Below, piece after piece: positions 9,018 through 16,447 of a stretch of 64,000 nt of DNA. The notes beneath the pieces were generated by a model. That model was not told the DNA's origin. It did not search any database and saw nothing but the letters and a program-made list of their open reading frames with translations. Made by a program: the position numbers and the translations under genes. The stretch comes from JAMLIN01 sp964509685 (lineage in GTDB: Bacteria > Pseudomonadota > Gammaproteobacteria > Burkholderiales > Burkholderiaceae_E): assembly GCA_964509685.1 (NCBI GenBank), contig CAZDYQ010000002.1, forward strand, positions 25,493-89,492, given 5' to 3'. Within the stretch, counting starts at the first letter, position 1, and each line of letters opens with the position of its first letter.

Positions 9018-10232
9018 TCAGCGCAGGTTGACGATCGTCTGCAGGATCTGGTCGTGCGTCTTGATCGTCTGCGCGTTCGCCTGGTAGGAGCGCTGCGCGG
9101 TGATCATGTTGACCAGCTCCGCCGTCAGGTCGACATTCGACTGCTCGAGCGCGCCGGACTGGATCACGCCGAGGTTGGCGCTCGACGGGCTGCCGACCAT
9201 CGCCACGCCCGATTCGGCCGTCTCGGCCCACACGTTGCCGCCCAGCGAGGCGAGGCCCTCCGGGTTGGAGAAGTTCGCGAGCGCGATCTGGCCCTGCGCC
9301 CGGGTCTCGCCGTTGGTGTAGCGGGCGGTGATGATGCCCTCGTCCGAAATGGAGTAGCTCGCGAGCCGCCCGGCCGAGAAGCCGTCCTGCGACAGGTGGT
9401 TGACGCCGAACACCGAGCCGTACTGCGTGGTCTCGGTCATGTCCACCGCGACGTTGTCGATGCCGCCCGCCGCATTCGGCACGGGGATCGTGAACGGCAT
9501 GGGCGTGGTGGCCGTATCGACCTTGCCATTGGGCAGGAACGAGACCTGGCCCACGGGGCCGGCGCCGATCTGCGTGCCGTTGGCGCCGGCGTACACCTCC
9601 CAGGTGTCGGGGGCGGTCTTGCGGAAGTACAGCGCGAGCGTGGTATCGCCGCCCTGGGCATCGTAGACGCGCAGGGACGTCGCCGAGTTGTAGGTCGTCG
9701 GGTCGTTCAGATCGAACGTGGCGGTCTTGGCCTCGCCGCGCGAGTCGAGGTTGAGGACGGCCTCGACCGAGCTCGTCGCGCGCGGCGGGATGTCGCCGGT
9801 AACCATGCGCAGCTCCGCCGGCACGCCGGGCTGGATGACGCCGTTGGCGTCCGCCGGATAGCCGGTCAGGCGCGCGCCGGCGCTGTTCACGATGTAGCCG
9901 TCCTTGTCGGTGTGGAACTGGCCGTTGCGCGAGTAGGTGATCGACCCGCCATCGGACAGCCGGAAGAACCCGGCGCCGTTGATCGCCAGGTCGAGCGGAT
10001 TCGCGGTCGAGGCGAGGTCGCCCTGCGAGAACTGCTGCGCGACGCGCTCGACCTGCACGCCGAGCCCCCCGAACGGGGCGCCGATGCCATATACGGCATG
10101 CGCGATCACGTCGCCGAACTCGGCGCGCGAGGCCTTGGCGCCAACCGTGTTGGCGTTCGCCACGTTATGGCCGATCACGTCCAGATTGCGAGCCGCGGCG
10201 TTGAGCCCGGAAAGTCCATGCTGGAAACCCAT
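9018..10232 (-). CDS. flgE: Flagellar hook protein FlgE
   Basis: 404 residues, about the length of Salmonella FlgE. It polymerises into the hook. It begins MGFQHGLSGLNAAARNLDVI and carries GHNVANANTVGAKASRAEFG, then LDLAINGAGFFRLSDGG. The C-terminus has GALEQSNVDLTAELVNMITA followed by QRSYQANAQTIKTHDQILQT, the shared rod-hook helix. The start at 10230-10232 is preceded by an AGGAGCAAG ribosome site; the frame stays open upstream but that sequence is flgD in another frame. Confidence 0.96.
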   Translation of the reverse strand: MGFQHGLSGLNAAARNLDVIGHNVANANTVGAKASRAEFGDVIAHAVYGIGAPFGGLGVQVERVAQQFSQGDLASTANPLDLAINGAGFFRLSDGGSITYSRNGQFHTDKDGYIVNSAGARLTGYPADANGVIQPGVPAELRMVTGDIPPRATSSVEAVLNLDSRGEAKTATFDLNDPTTYNSATSLRVYDAQGGDTTLALYFRKTAPDTWEVYAGANGTQIGAGPVGQVSFLPNGKVDTATTPMPFTIPVPNAAGGIDNVAVDMTETTQYGSVFGVNHLSQDGFSAGRLASYSISDEGIITARYTNGETRAQGQIALANFSNPEGLASLGGNVWAETAESGVAMVGSPSSANLGVIQSGALEQSNVDLTAELVNMITAQRSYQANAQTIKTHDQILQTIVNLR

Positions 10233-10288
10233 CTGCTTGCTCCTGGTGAAGTACCCGTTGATGCCGTCGCCCCGGGGCCGACAGCCTG

Positions 10289-11125
10289 CTACCTGACGCC
10301 CCGCACGGAATCCCGGCCGACGATCGCGCCCGAGGCGAGCTCGAGGTCGAAGCCGTTGCCGCTGCGCGTGACACCGACGACCGTGGACGGCGCGAGCGTC
10401 ACCGCGGTGACCTGTGCGCCCTCGTTCATCGCCGAAACATGGAAGTAGTAGGTGCCCGGCCCGAGCGCCTCGCCGTCGGCGTCGCGGCCGTCCCATTCGA
10501 AGGGATGCACGCCCGCGTCGAGCGCGCCGAGCGACATGTCGGCGATCAGGGCACCCGCCTCGTCGTACACCTGCATCGAGACGTTCGCCGCCGGGGCCGC
10601 CAGTTCGAAGGCCGCGGCAAGCGAGGAGGCCTCGTCCCCTTCGCCGATCGTCAGCGTGTCGCCCTCGGCCAGCACCTGGCGGCCGATCAGGGCGGCGGCA
10701 TCGAGCGCGCCCTGGGCGCCGATCCTGTCGACGAGCGTCCCCATCGAGGCGTTGAGCTTCTCGATGCCGCGGACCGTGTTGATCTGCGCAAGCTGGCTCG
10801 TCACCTGCGCGTTGTCGAGGGGATTGAGCGGATCCTGGTTGCGCATCTGCGCGACCAGCAACGTCAGGAACTTGTCCTCGCTGTTGTCGTTGTCCCGCGC
10901 AAGCTCGCTCGTCGCGGTACCGGCCGCCCCCGAGCCGCTCGCGCCGGACGCGCCCGTGGCGCCGGCGGACTCTGCCGCGCCCTTCGACGCATCCTTGAGC
11001 ATGCGGGCAAAGCCGTCGCTCGCGTCGGTCCTCGTCCCCGCGGCCGGAACGGCGGTCTTGCCCGCGACGAAACCGGCCACCGGGGCGGCCGACGGATCGG
11101 AAATGGACTTCGGGAAGGTGAACAT
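10289..11125 (-). CDS. flgD: Flagellar hook cap / scaffolding protein FlgD
   Basis: 278 residues, somewhat longer than enteric FlgD because of an Ala/Gly/Ser-rich N-terminal stretch (about 45-80). It caps the growing hook. The conserved core KFLTLLVAQMRNQDPLNPLD followed by NAQVTSQLAQINTV lies near residues 85-120. The C-terminal half has the expected beta-rich repeat with GVHPFEWDGRDADGEALGPG. It sits between flgC (8-base gap) and flgE. Confidence 0.95.
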   Translation of the reverse strand: MFTFPKSISDPSAAPVAGFVAGKTAVPAAGTRTDASDGFARMLKDASKGAAESAGATGASGASGSGAAGTATSELARDNDNSEDKFLTLLVAQMRNQDPLNPLDNAQVTSQLAQINTVRGIEKLNASMGTLVDRIGAQGALDAAALIGRQVLAEGDTLTIGEGDEASSLAAAFELAAPAANVSMQVYDEAGALIADMSLGALDAGVHPFEWDGRDADGEALGPGTYYFHVSAMNEGAQVTAVTLAPSTVVGVTRSGNGFDLELASGAIVGRDSVRGVR

Positions 11126-11133
11126 CGCCGCTC

Positions 11134-11535
11134 CTATTCGCCCATCCGAAGCGTCTTGAGCATCAGCTGGCGCGCCGTGTTCATGACCTCGACATTGTTC
11201 TGGTACGAGCGCGAGGCGGAGATCATGTTCACCATCTCCTCGACCACGCTCACGTTGCTGTGGGTCACGTAGCCATCGGCATCGGCCAGCGGATGCGACG
11301 GATCGTGGACCCGCTTGCCCGGCGTCGGGTCCTCCACGATATCCACCAGTCGCACGCCGCCCGGTTCCTTCCCGCGCGCGATCGCCTGGAACACGGCCTG
11401 GCGCGCCTTGTAGGCTTCGCCGTCCGGCCCGGCCACGCTGTCGGCATTGGCGAGGTTGGATGCGACCACGTTGAGCCGCTTGCCCTGCGCCGAGATCGCG
11501 CTCGACGCGATATCGAAGATCCGGTCCAGTGACAT
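11134..11535 (-). CDS. flgC: Flagellar proximal rod protein FlgC
   Basis: 133 residues, standard length. Proximal rod component exported by the flagellar apparatus. It shows ASSAISAQGKRLNVVASNLA near the start and YVTHSNVSVVEEMVNMISAS followed by RSYQNNVEVMNTARQLM at the end, both diagnostic of FlgC. It follows flgB by 14 bases and is probably translated from the same transcript. Confidence 0.97.
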   Translation of the reverse strand: MSLDRIFDIASSAISAQGKRLNVVASNLANADSVAGPDGEAYKARQAVFQAIARGKEPGGVRLVDIVEDPTPGKRVHDPSHPLADADGYVTHSNVSVVEEMVNMISASRSYQNNVEVMNTARQLMLKTLRMGE

Positions 11536-11549
11536 CGTTCGCTACTCCC

Positions 11550-11969
11550 TCATTCGCCGCGGATCGCCGAGACCATGGTCCGGACGTGCGAATTGATGAA
11601 CCGCACCGCTGCCTCGTACCGCACGGCGTTGTCGGCGAAGTTGGCCCGCTCCCTGTCCATGTCCACGGTGTTTCCGTCGACCGAGGGCTGGTCCGGCTGG
11701 CGGTAGGCCAGCGTCGAGACGGTCAGCGAGCCGTCGGCGCCGCGGTGCGCGATCGGCAGGTGCTTCGGGTTCGTCGAGACCACCCGGGCGGGCTGGCCTG
11801 CCTGCGGCTCGACGGCGGCCTTCAGCGCGGCCTGGAAATCGAAGTCGCGGGCCTTGAAGCCGGGCGTGTCCGCGTTCGCGATGTTCGAGGCGAGCACCTT
11901 CTGGCGCTCGGCCCGCAGGGCCAGCGCCTTCGAATGGAACTCGATCATCGAGGTGAACGGGTTCGACAT
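11550..11969 (-). CDS. flgB: Flagellar proximal rod protein FlgB, first gene of the flgB-L operon
   Basis: 139 residues, standard length. Proximal rod subunit. It has ALRAERQKVLASNIANADTP followed by GFKARDFDF, and ends with YEAAVRFINSHVRTMVSAIR. A strong AGGGGGG ribosome site lies just before the ATG. As the first gene of the ten-kilobase flg operon, its promoter must lie in the 131 bases shared with flgA, which reads the other way. Confidence 0.96.
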   Translation of the reverse strand: MSNPFTSMIEFHSKALALRAERQKVLASNIANADTPGFKARDFDFQAALKAAVEPQAGQPARVVSTNPKHLPIAHRGADGSLTVSTLAYRQPDQPSVDGNTVDMDRERANFADNAVRYEAAVRFINSHVRTMVSAIRGE

Positions 11970-11979
11970 GTCGCCCCCC

Positions 11980-12006
11980 TAAAGTTCTGCGGATACGGGC
12001 CGATTA
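11980..12006 (+). promoter_or_regulatory. Sigma-28 (FliA) promoter of flgAMN
   Basis: TAAAGTTC, an 11-base spacer, then GCCGATTA. The enteric FliA consensus is TAAAGTTT-N11-GCCGATAA, so 14 of 16 positions match with the exact spacer. It reads toward flgA, whose ATG lies 95 bases downstream of the -10. Seen directly in the sequence; use by FliA is inferred from the consensus. Confidence 0.8.
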
Positions 12007-12008
12007 TG
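12003..12008 (-). promoter_or_regulatory. Candidate -10 element for the flgB operon
   Basis: On the minus strand this reads CATAAT, five of six bases of the sigma-70 -10 consensus, about 34 bases before the flgB ATG. No good -35 hexamer is present 16-18 bases upstream, which would fit a promoter that needs an activator such as FlhDC. It overlaps the -10 of the sigma-28 promoter that reads toward flgA. Low certainty. Confidence 0.35.
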
Positions 12009-12039
12009 TTGACGGGCCCGGATCCGTAAGGCCGGATAA

Positions 12040-12056
12040 GGCGGCGTTTCGCCGCC
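12040..12056. repeat. Inverted repeat in the flgA leader
   Basis: Perfect 7-base arms GGCGGCG and CGCCGCC around a TTT loop, 45 bases before the flgA ATG. It lies downstream of the sigma-28 -10, so it would be in the flgA 5' leader as a stable hairpin. No U-tract follows, so it does not look like a terminator. It could affect flgA translation or be incidental in such GC-rich DNA. Confidence 0.4.
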
Positions 12057-12100
12057 GTGTTCCGGCCGTCCCCGCGCGCGCCAGCGCCTAGAGTGGCGAC

Positions 12101-12877
12101 ATGTACGCTTGCGGACCGAACCCACTCACCAGCCCGGCCACCGGCGCGCCAGCCCGGGGCCGGACCCTGTCGATCGTCCCCGTTCTCGCGGTTGCCCTGT
12201 TCGCCTTCGCCGGGCTGTCGGCCCCGGCCGTCGCCGCGGGCGGCAAGGCGGAGCCGACGCGCGAAGGCGCGCCCGGCGCCGAGGCGATGATCGAGGAGTT
12301 CGTTCGGACGCAGTTCGGGCCGGACTACCGGGTGGAGCTGCGCTTCGGCCAGCTCAACCCGAACATCCGGCTGGACGCCTGCCAGCGCATCGAGCCGTTC
12401 CTCGCGCCCGGCGCCCGTCTCTGGGGCAGGACCTCGATCGGCGTGCGCTGCGTCGAAGGGGCGAACTGGTCCGTCTCGGTGCCGATGACGGTGGCCGTCT
12501 TCGGGCCGGCGCTGGTCGCCAGCCGTCCCATCGCGCCCAATACGCCGTTGACCGCGGCCGACGTCCACGTGGAAGAAGTGGAACTGAGCCAGGAAAACCG
12601 GCCGGCGCTGACCGATCCGGAGCAGGTCGAAGGCCACGTGAGCACCCGGTCGCTGCGTCCGGGCCAGGCGCTGCGCGACTACCACGTGCGGGTGATGCCC
12701 ACCGTACGGCCGGGCGATCCCGTCCGGGTCCGCATGATCGGACAGGGCTTCATCGTGACGGCCGATGGCGCGGCCATGGCGGCCGCCGGCAACGGCCAGG
12801 CCGTCCGGGTCCGCACGCCGGGCGGCAGGGTCCTGGTCGGCACGGTCAACGGCAGGACGGTGGACGTGAAATTATGA
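12101..12877 (+). CDS. flgA: Flagellar P-ring assembly chaperone FlgA
   Basis: 258 residues. Periplasmic chaperone needed for FlgI polymerisation. A hydrophobic signal segment (about residues 24-45, VPVLAVALFAFAGLSAPAVA) is followed by the mature protein. The C-terminal SAF-type domain has ASRPIAPNTPLTAADVHVEE, and the end contains GQGFIVTADGAAMAAAGNGQ and VRVRTPGGRVLVGTVNG, all typical of FlgA. It is transcribed divergently from flgB and lies ahead of flgM, the usual flgAMN order. The first 20 residues before the hydrophobic core are rather long; a start further in is possible but no better ribosome site was seen. Confidence 0.93.
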   Translation: MYACGPNPLTSPATGAPARGRTLSIVPVLAVALFAFAGLSAPAVAAGGKAEPTREGAPGAEAMIEEFVRTQFGPDYRVELRFGQLNPNIRLDACQRIEPFLAPGARLWGRTSIGVRCVEGANWSVSVPMTVAVFGPALVASRPIAPNTPLTAADVHVEEVELSQENRPALTDPEQVEGHVSTRSLRPGQALRDYHVRVMPTVRPGDPVRVRMIGQGFIVTADGAAMAAAGNGQAVRVRTPGGRVLVGTVNGRTVDVKL

Positions 12878-12908
12878 GGACCCGGACCCCGTTTATCGGA
12901 CGATCGAC

Positions 12909-12935
12909 TAAAGTTCGGGCGATGCAGGCCGATAG
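12909..12935 (+). promoter_or_regulatory. Sigma-28 (FliA) promoter of flgMN
   Basis: TAAAGTTC, 11-base spacer, GCCGATAG: 14 of 16 matches to the FliA consensus with exact spacing. It lies between flgA and flgM, 39 bases before the flgM ATG. A separate FliA-dependent promoter for flgM is known in enterics, where it closes the feedback loop on FliA. Confidence 0.8.
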
Positions 12936-12974
12936 CTCGCCCAAGACCCGCATTTCCTCTGAAAGGGGATTGCA

Positions 12975-13319
12975 ATGAAGATCGGAAACCCTATAGACGC
13001 CATCAAATCGGAGGGCGTCGTCCCCGCCGGCGCCGGTCGGCCGGGGGTATCCTCGTCGCGGCCCGTGTCGCCTGCCGAGGCCAGCGATCGTATCGACCTC
13101 TCCGAAACCTCCCGCACGCTCGCGGGCGGCGAGGTCCGGTCGGGCGCGGAGATCCGCGCGGACAAGGTCAACGAGGTCCGCGACGCGATCGCCCGCGGCG
13201 AGTACCAGGTCAACGCGCACGTCGTGGCCGAGCGGATGATCATGGAAGCCGCCCAGCTGCTCGAGACCCTCTCGAACGGTGGCAAGGCAGCGTCCCCCGC
13301 CGAAGGCGGCGCGAAATGA
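12975..13319 (+). CDS. flgM: Anti-sigma-28 factor FlgM
   Basis: 114 residues. Binds FliA and keeps it silent until the hook-basal body is complete, when FlgM is exported. The N-terminus MKIGNPIDAI and the central DRIDLSETSRTL resemble FlgM; the C-terminal FliA-binding region contains RADKVNEVRDAIARGEYQVN followed by AHVVAERMI. A GAAAGGGG ribosome site lies close upstream. The stop overlaps flgN by four bases (ATGA). Confidence 0.92.
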   Translation: MKIGNPIDAIKSEGVVPAGAGRPGVSSSRPVSPAEASDRIDLSETSRTLAGGEVRSGAEIRADKVNEVRDAIARGEYQVNAHVVAERMIMEAAQLLETLSNGGKAASPAEGGAK

Positions 13320-13681
13320 CACCCCGCGATCCCGCGGCCGAGGCGGCCGGCCTCGCCCTGCTCGAGGCGCTGCAGGCGCAGCGCGTCGGCTTCCTCGACG
13401 CCGACGGCGACACCATCCGGCGCTACGCTGAGGACATCGAGGCGCGGGTCCGGGACCTCTTCCAGGACCGGGCCATTCCCCTTCTCTCGCCAGAGCTGCT
13501 GGCCGGCCTGCGCACCGCGCTCGAGGAGCACGCCCGCCTGGTGGCGACCGCCAGCGCGCGCGTCGACCGCGGCCTGCGGGCCATGGGCCTCGAGACGACG
13601 GCCATTCCCGGTCGTCGCTCCATCTTCGCCGGCCAGGCAGGCTCCGCGCCCGCGCGCGGCTCGCGACGAGTCACCGCCTGA
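13316..13681 (+). CDS. flgN: Export chaperone FlgN for FlgK and FlgL
   Basis: 121 residues, no membrane segments. Predicted cytoplasmic chaperone for the hook-filament junction proteins. Sequence conservation in this family is low; the call rests on size, a largely helical composition with a central LEEHARLVATASARVDRGLR heptad-like stretch, and position directly after flgM with an ATGA overlap. Gene order makes it close to certain even though the sequence alone would not. Confidence 0.82.
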   Translation: MTPRDPAAEAAGLALLEALQAQRVGFLDADGDTIRRYAEDIEARVRDLFQDRAIPLLSPELLAGLRTALEEHARLVATASARVDRGLRAMGLETTAIPGRRSIFAGQAGSAPARGSRRVTA

Positions 13682-13714
13682 GCGCCGTGCCCCGGCGGCC
13701 CGCGCGACGGTCCG

Positions 13715-15076
13715 CTAGAACTGGTAGCCCATCCGCAGCGCGCCCCAGTGGCGTCCGTTCACGACGATCGGGGCCGAAAGGTCCTTCATCAGCACGAAGC
13801 GCCCGCCTCCCATGTCGCGCCGGTAGGTCTGCAGCAGGAAGCGGCGCGTGTTGCGACCGGCGGCAAGGCCCGTCCGGTCGTTGAAGATCCGGCGCTGGCG
13901 CGAGTTCGCGGCATTCCAGGCCGGATCGCCAGCGCGCTGCGGGTGCGAGAACTGGTGGTTGTGCGTCGGCAGGTAGCCGTTGCGGTCCACCGCCACGCAG
14001 AACACCACCTTGGGCGAGAACTTGAGCAGGCGCTCCTGTACCGAGGGCAACAGGGCATCGGCCAGCCCGACGAAGCGGGTCGTGAACTGTTGCGGATCGG
14101 TGCCCGGCACCGGCACGTACTGTTCGTCGAAAAGGTCCGCCATACCGATCCTGCCGGCGGCGAGCGCTTCCTCGAACAGCGCCGCGATCTCGGCGGCACC
14201 CGCCCTGACCGCCTCGATGTAGGGCGTGTCCTCGGTCCGGGCGCCGCTGGCGGCCGCGGTCTCGATGAGGGTTTCGGACATCGCGAGGAATTTCTCGGTG
14301 CGCTCGCGGGAGGCGCCCAGGGTGGCGCGCGTCTGCTCGAACATCCGGCCGAGCTCCGTCACCTCGCCCATCACCGCCTCGCACGTGGCCAGCGCATCGC
14401 GCGACGCGACGGCGATCTCTCCGATCCCGTCCTCGGTGCGGGCCAGCGCGCCCTGGAAGCTCTGCGCGTCGGCCGTCGAGTCGGAGCGGATCTCCTGCGC
14501 GAGCGACGCGATGCGGGTATCGAGCCGGGCGGTGGTGGCCATGATCAGCTTCGAGGAGCTCTCGACCTTGGCCGCCAGGTCCTTCACAGCCTCGGCGACC
14601 ACCGCGAACCCGCGGCCCGCCTCGCCCGCCCGCTTCGCCTCGACCGAGGCGTTGAACGCGACGAGCCGTGTCTGCAGGGCGATCCGGGTGATCTCGTCGG
14701 CCGCATCGGAAACCTGGCGCAAGGTATCGACCACGTCCGCCACGCCGTCGCCGATCTTGGCCACCGCGGCGCGGGCCTGGGACACCCTTTCGGACGCGGC
14801 CTGCGTGGCCTTGCCGATGGAGGCGTTGGCGCCGACGACGCGCCGCAGGCCCTGGGTGACCTCGGCCATCATCCGCGACTGGTCGTCCACGGTGCGGGTC
14901 AGGTCGTCGAACGCGCCGTTGAGTTCCGCCGCATCCCGGCCGAGCGCCGATGCATCGTGCGCGATCCTCGCAATGTCGGCGTTCACGTCCGTGCGGGTCG
15001 GCGACTCCGTCGCGATCCCGCCGCCGGCCACGACGGCCACCTCGGCGCGCCGGGTCTTCCAGAAAGCCTGCTTCAT
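13715..15076 (-). CDS. Soluble methyl-accepting chemotaxis protein with C-terminal sensor-like domain
   Basis: 453 residues from the ATG at 15074-15076, which has an AGGGGGG ribosome site; an upstream in-frame start lacks one. There is no transmembrane segment. The signalling region lies in the first 250 residues, with QTRLVAFNASVEAKRAGEAG followed by RGFAVVAEAVKDLA, the MCP hairpin tip. The last 170 residues form a separate domain with VVFCVAVDRNGYLPTHNHQF followed by SHPQ and a closing RHWGALRMGYQF, resembling PAS/Cache-like folds. So the sensor is C-terminal and the order is reversed relative to classical MCPs. It lacks a CheR-tethering pentapeptide. It is the last gene of the flhB-fliA operon, 16 bases after fliA. 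Confidence 0.85.
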   Translation of the reverse strand: MKQAFWKTRRAEVAVVAGGGIATESPTRTDVNADIARIAHDASALGRDAAELNGAFDDLTRTVDDQSRMMAEVTQGLRRVVGANASIGKATQAASERVSQARAAVAKIGDGVADVVDTLRQVSDAADEITRIALQTRLVAFNASVEAKRAGEAGRGFAVVAEAVKDLAAKVESSSKLIMATTARLDTRIASLAQEIRSDSTADAQSFQGALARTEDGIGEIAVASRDALATCEAVMGEVTELGRMFEQTRATLGASRERTEKFLAMSETLIETAAASGARTEDTPYIEAVRAGAAEIAALFEEALAAGRIGMADLFDEQYVPVPGTDPQQFTTRFVGLADALLPSVQERLLKFSPKVVFCVAVDRNGYLPTHNHQFSHPQRAGDPAWNAANSRQRRIFNDRTGLAAGRNTRRFLLQTYRRDMGGGRFVLMKDLSAPIVVNGRHWGALRMGYQF

Positions 15077-15092
15077 CGGATCCCCCCTGGGT

Positions 15093-15809
15093 TCAGATCC
15101 ATTCCTTGAGGCTCGCGCGGATTCGCGCAACCGCCTGGCTGTGCAGCTGGGAGATCCGCGACTCCGTCACGCCCAGCACGGCGCCGATCTCCTTCAGGTT
15201 CATGTCCTGCTCGTAGTACATGGACATGACGTACTTCTCGCGCTCCGGCAGGTTCTCGATCGCCGCGACTAGGGACTCCCTGAACTTCTGGTCGTGCAGC
15301 TCCTCGACCGGGTCGGCGCTCTCGCCCACCTCGTTGCGATCCAGCCAGCTGTCGTCGCCGGCCCGGTCGCCGAGGTCGTCCAGGTACAGCAGCTGCGACC
15401 CTCGCGCGTCGCCCAGCAGCCTGTGGTACGCGGCGAGGTCCAGTCCCAGTTCCTCGGCGATCTCCGCCTCCGTGGGCGGCCGCACGAGCTTCTGCTCGAG
15501 GCGGCGCACGGCCTGCTCGATGTCGCGCTGGGCCTTGCGGACCGAGCGCGGCATCCAGTCCGCGCCGCGCAGCTCGTCGAGCATCGCGCCTCGAACCCGC
15601 TGCAGCGCGAAGGTCTCGAACTGTGCGCCGCCCGCGGCGTCGTAGCGCGACATCGCGTCGAACAGCCCGATCATCCCGGCCTGGATCAGGTCATCGACGT
15701 CCACGTTCGGCGGCAGGCGCGCGATCATCTGGTGGGCAACGCGTCGCACCATCGCGCCATAGCGTTCGATCGTTTCCTGGCGATCGAGTGTTCCCTGTGC
15801 GGTATACAT
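15093..15809 (-). CDS. fliA: Flagellar sigma factor FliA (sigma-28)
   Basis: 238 residues, the standard FliA length. Directs RNA polymerase to late flagellar and chemotaxis promoters. Region 2 contains DVDDLIQAGMIGLFDAMSRY; region 3 has RPPTEAEIAEELGLDLAAYH; region 4 has LPEREKYVMSMYYEQDMNLK followed by EIGAVLGVTESRISQLHSQA, the helix-turn-helix that reads the -35. The start MYTAQG is chosen because it matches family starts. It follows flhG by 20 bases. Its target sites are visible in this same window. Confidence 0.96.
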   Translation of the reverse strand: MYTAQGTLDRQETIERYGAMVRRVAHQMIARLPPNVDVDDLIQAGMIGLFDAMSRYDAAGGAQFETFALQRVRGAMLDELRGADWMPRSVRKAQRDIEQAVRRLEQKLVRPPTEAEIAEELGLDLAAYHRLLGDARGSQLLYLDDLGDRAGDDSWLDRNEVGESADPVEELHDQKFRESLVAAIENLPEREKYVMSMYYEQDMNLKEIGAVLGVTESRISQLHSQAVARIRASLKEWI

Positions 15810-15829
15810 GCTGTCGCGATCTCGCTCGT

Positions 15830-16447
15830 TCAGTGCGCCACCGGCTCCGCCCGTGGCGCCAGCCCCCCGGCGAAGCAGCCCGCAAGACGGTCGAACGCCC
15901 TGCTCTCCTCGCCGTCGCGATCGAGCGCCTGCACGCTGGCGCCGACCTGCGCCGCTCGCCGGAGCAGCCGGCCCGCGCCGAGCGTCTCCCACGCATCGAC
16001 GCGCGCGTCCAGGAAGCGCTCGAGCGCCCCCGCGAGATTGGCGCGGCAGCGCTCCGCGGTGCGGCCCTCGACCGGCCCCGCGAGCACGATCGCGAGGCGA
16101 TCGATCCGGTGGGCCGAGGCGAGCAGCTTGATGCCGCGGTAAAGCTCCATGATCCCGGCCGGGTCCGCCGTTCCCTGCGCCACCAGGTCGATCCCCCCGG
16201 CAAGGCGCGCCGGTCCGGCGAGCCGTCGCGGATCGTCGAACAGGCGCAGCGCGGGCCCGTCGGGCGCGGCGTCGCGACCGTCCACCGCGGCGGCGACCCC
16301 GAAGCTCTCGAGTCCATCGGCGAGGCTCAGCATGGCAGCCCGCGCGAGTCCGGGCTCGGGTGCGACGAAGCAGACCGGCCGGCGCCAGGGCGCGGAGCCG
16401 AAGAGACGCCTCAGCCCGCTCGCCTGGTCGATGCGGCGCTCAGGCAT
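15830..16447 (-). CDS. flhG: Degenerate FlhG (FleN/YlxH) homologue without P-loop
   Basis: 205 residues, shorter than typical FlhG (about 270-300). FlhG is a MinD-type ATPase that limits flagellar number and stimulates the FlhF GTPase through an N-terminal DQAxxLR helix. Here DQASGLR is present at residues 7-13. The following segment (about 24-40, PVCFVAPEPGLARAAML) occupies the place of the P-loop but lacks the KGGxGKS signature, and no intact switch motifs are visible. Position between flhF (8-base overlap) and fliA is exactly that of flhG. The assignment rests on position, the DQAxxLR motif and overall layout. It could alternatively be regarded as an unrelated gene replacing flhG, but that is less likely. 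Confidence 0.7.
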   Translation of the reverse strand: MPERRIDQASGLRRLFGSAPWRRPVCFVAPEPGLARAAMLSLADGLESFGVAAAVDGRDAAPDGPALRLFDDPRRLAGPARLAGGIDLVAQGTADPAGIMELYRGIKLLASAHRIDRLAIVLAGPVEGRTAERCRANLAGALERFLDARVDAWETLGAGRLLRRAAQVGASVQALDRDGEESRAFDRLAGCFAGGLAPRAEPVAH

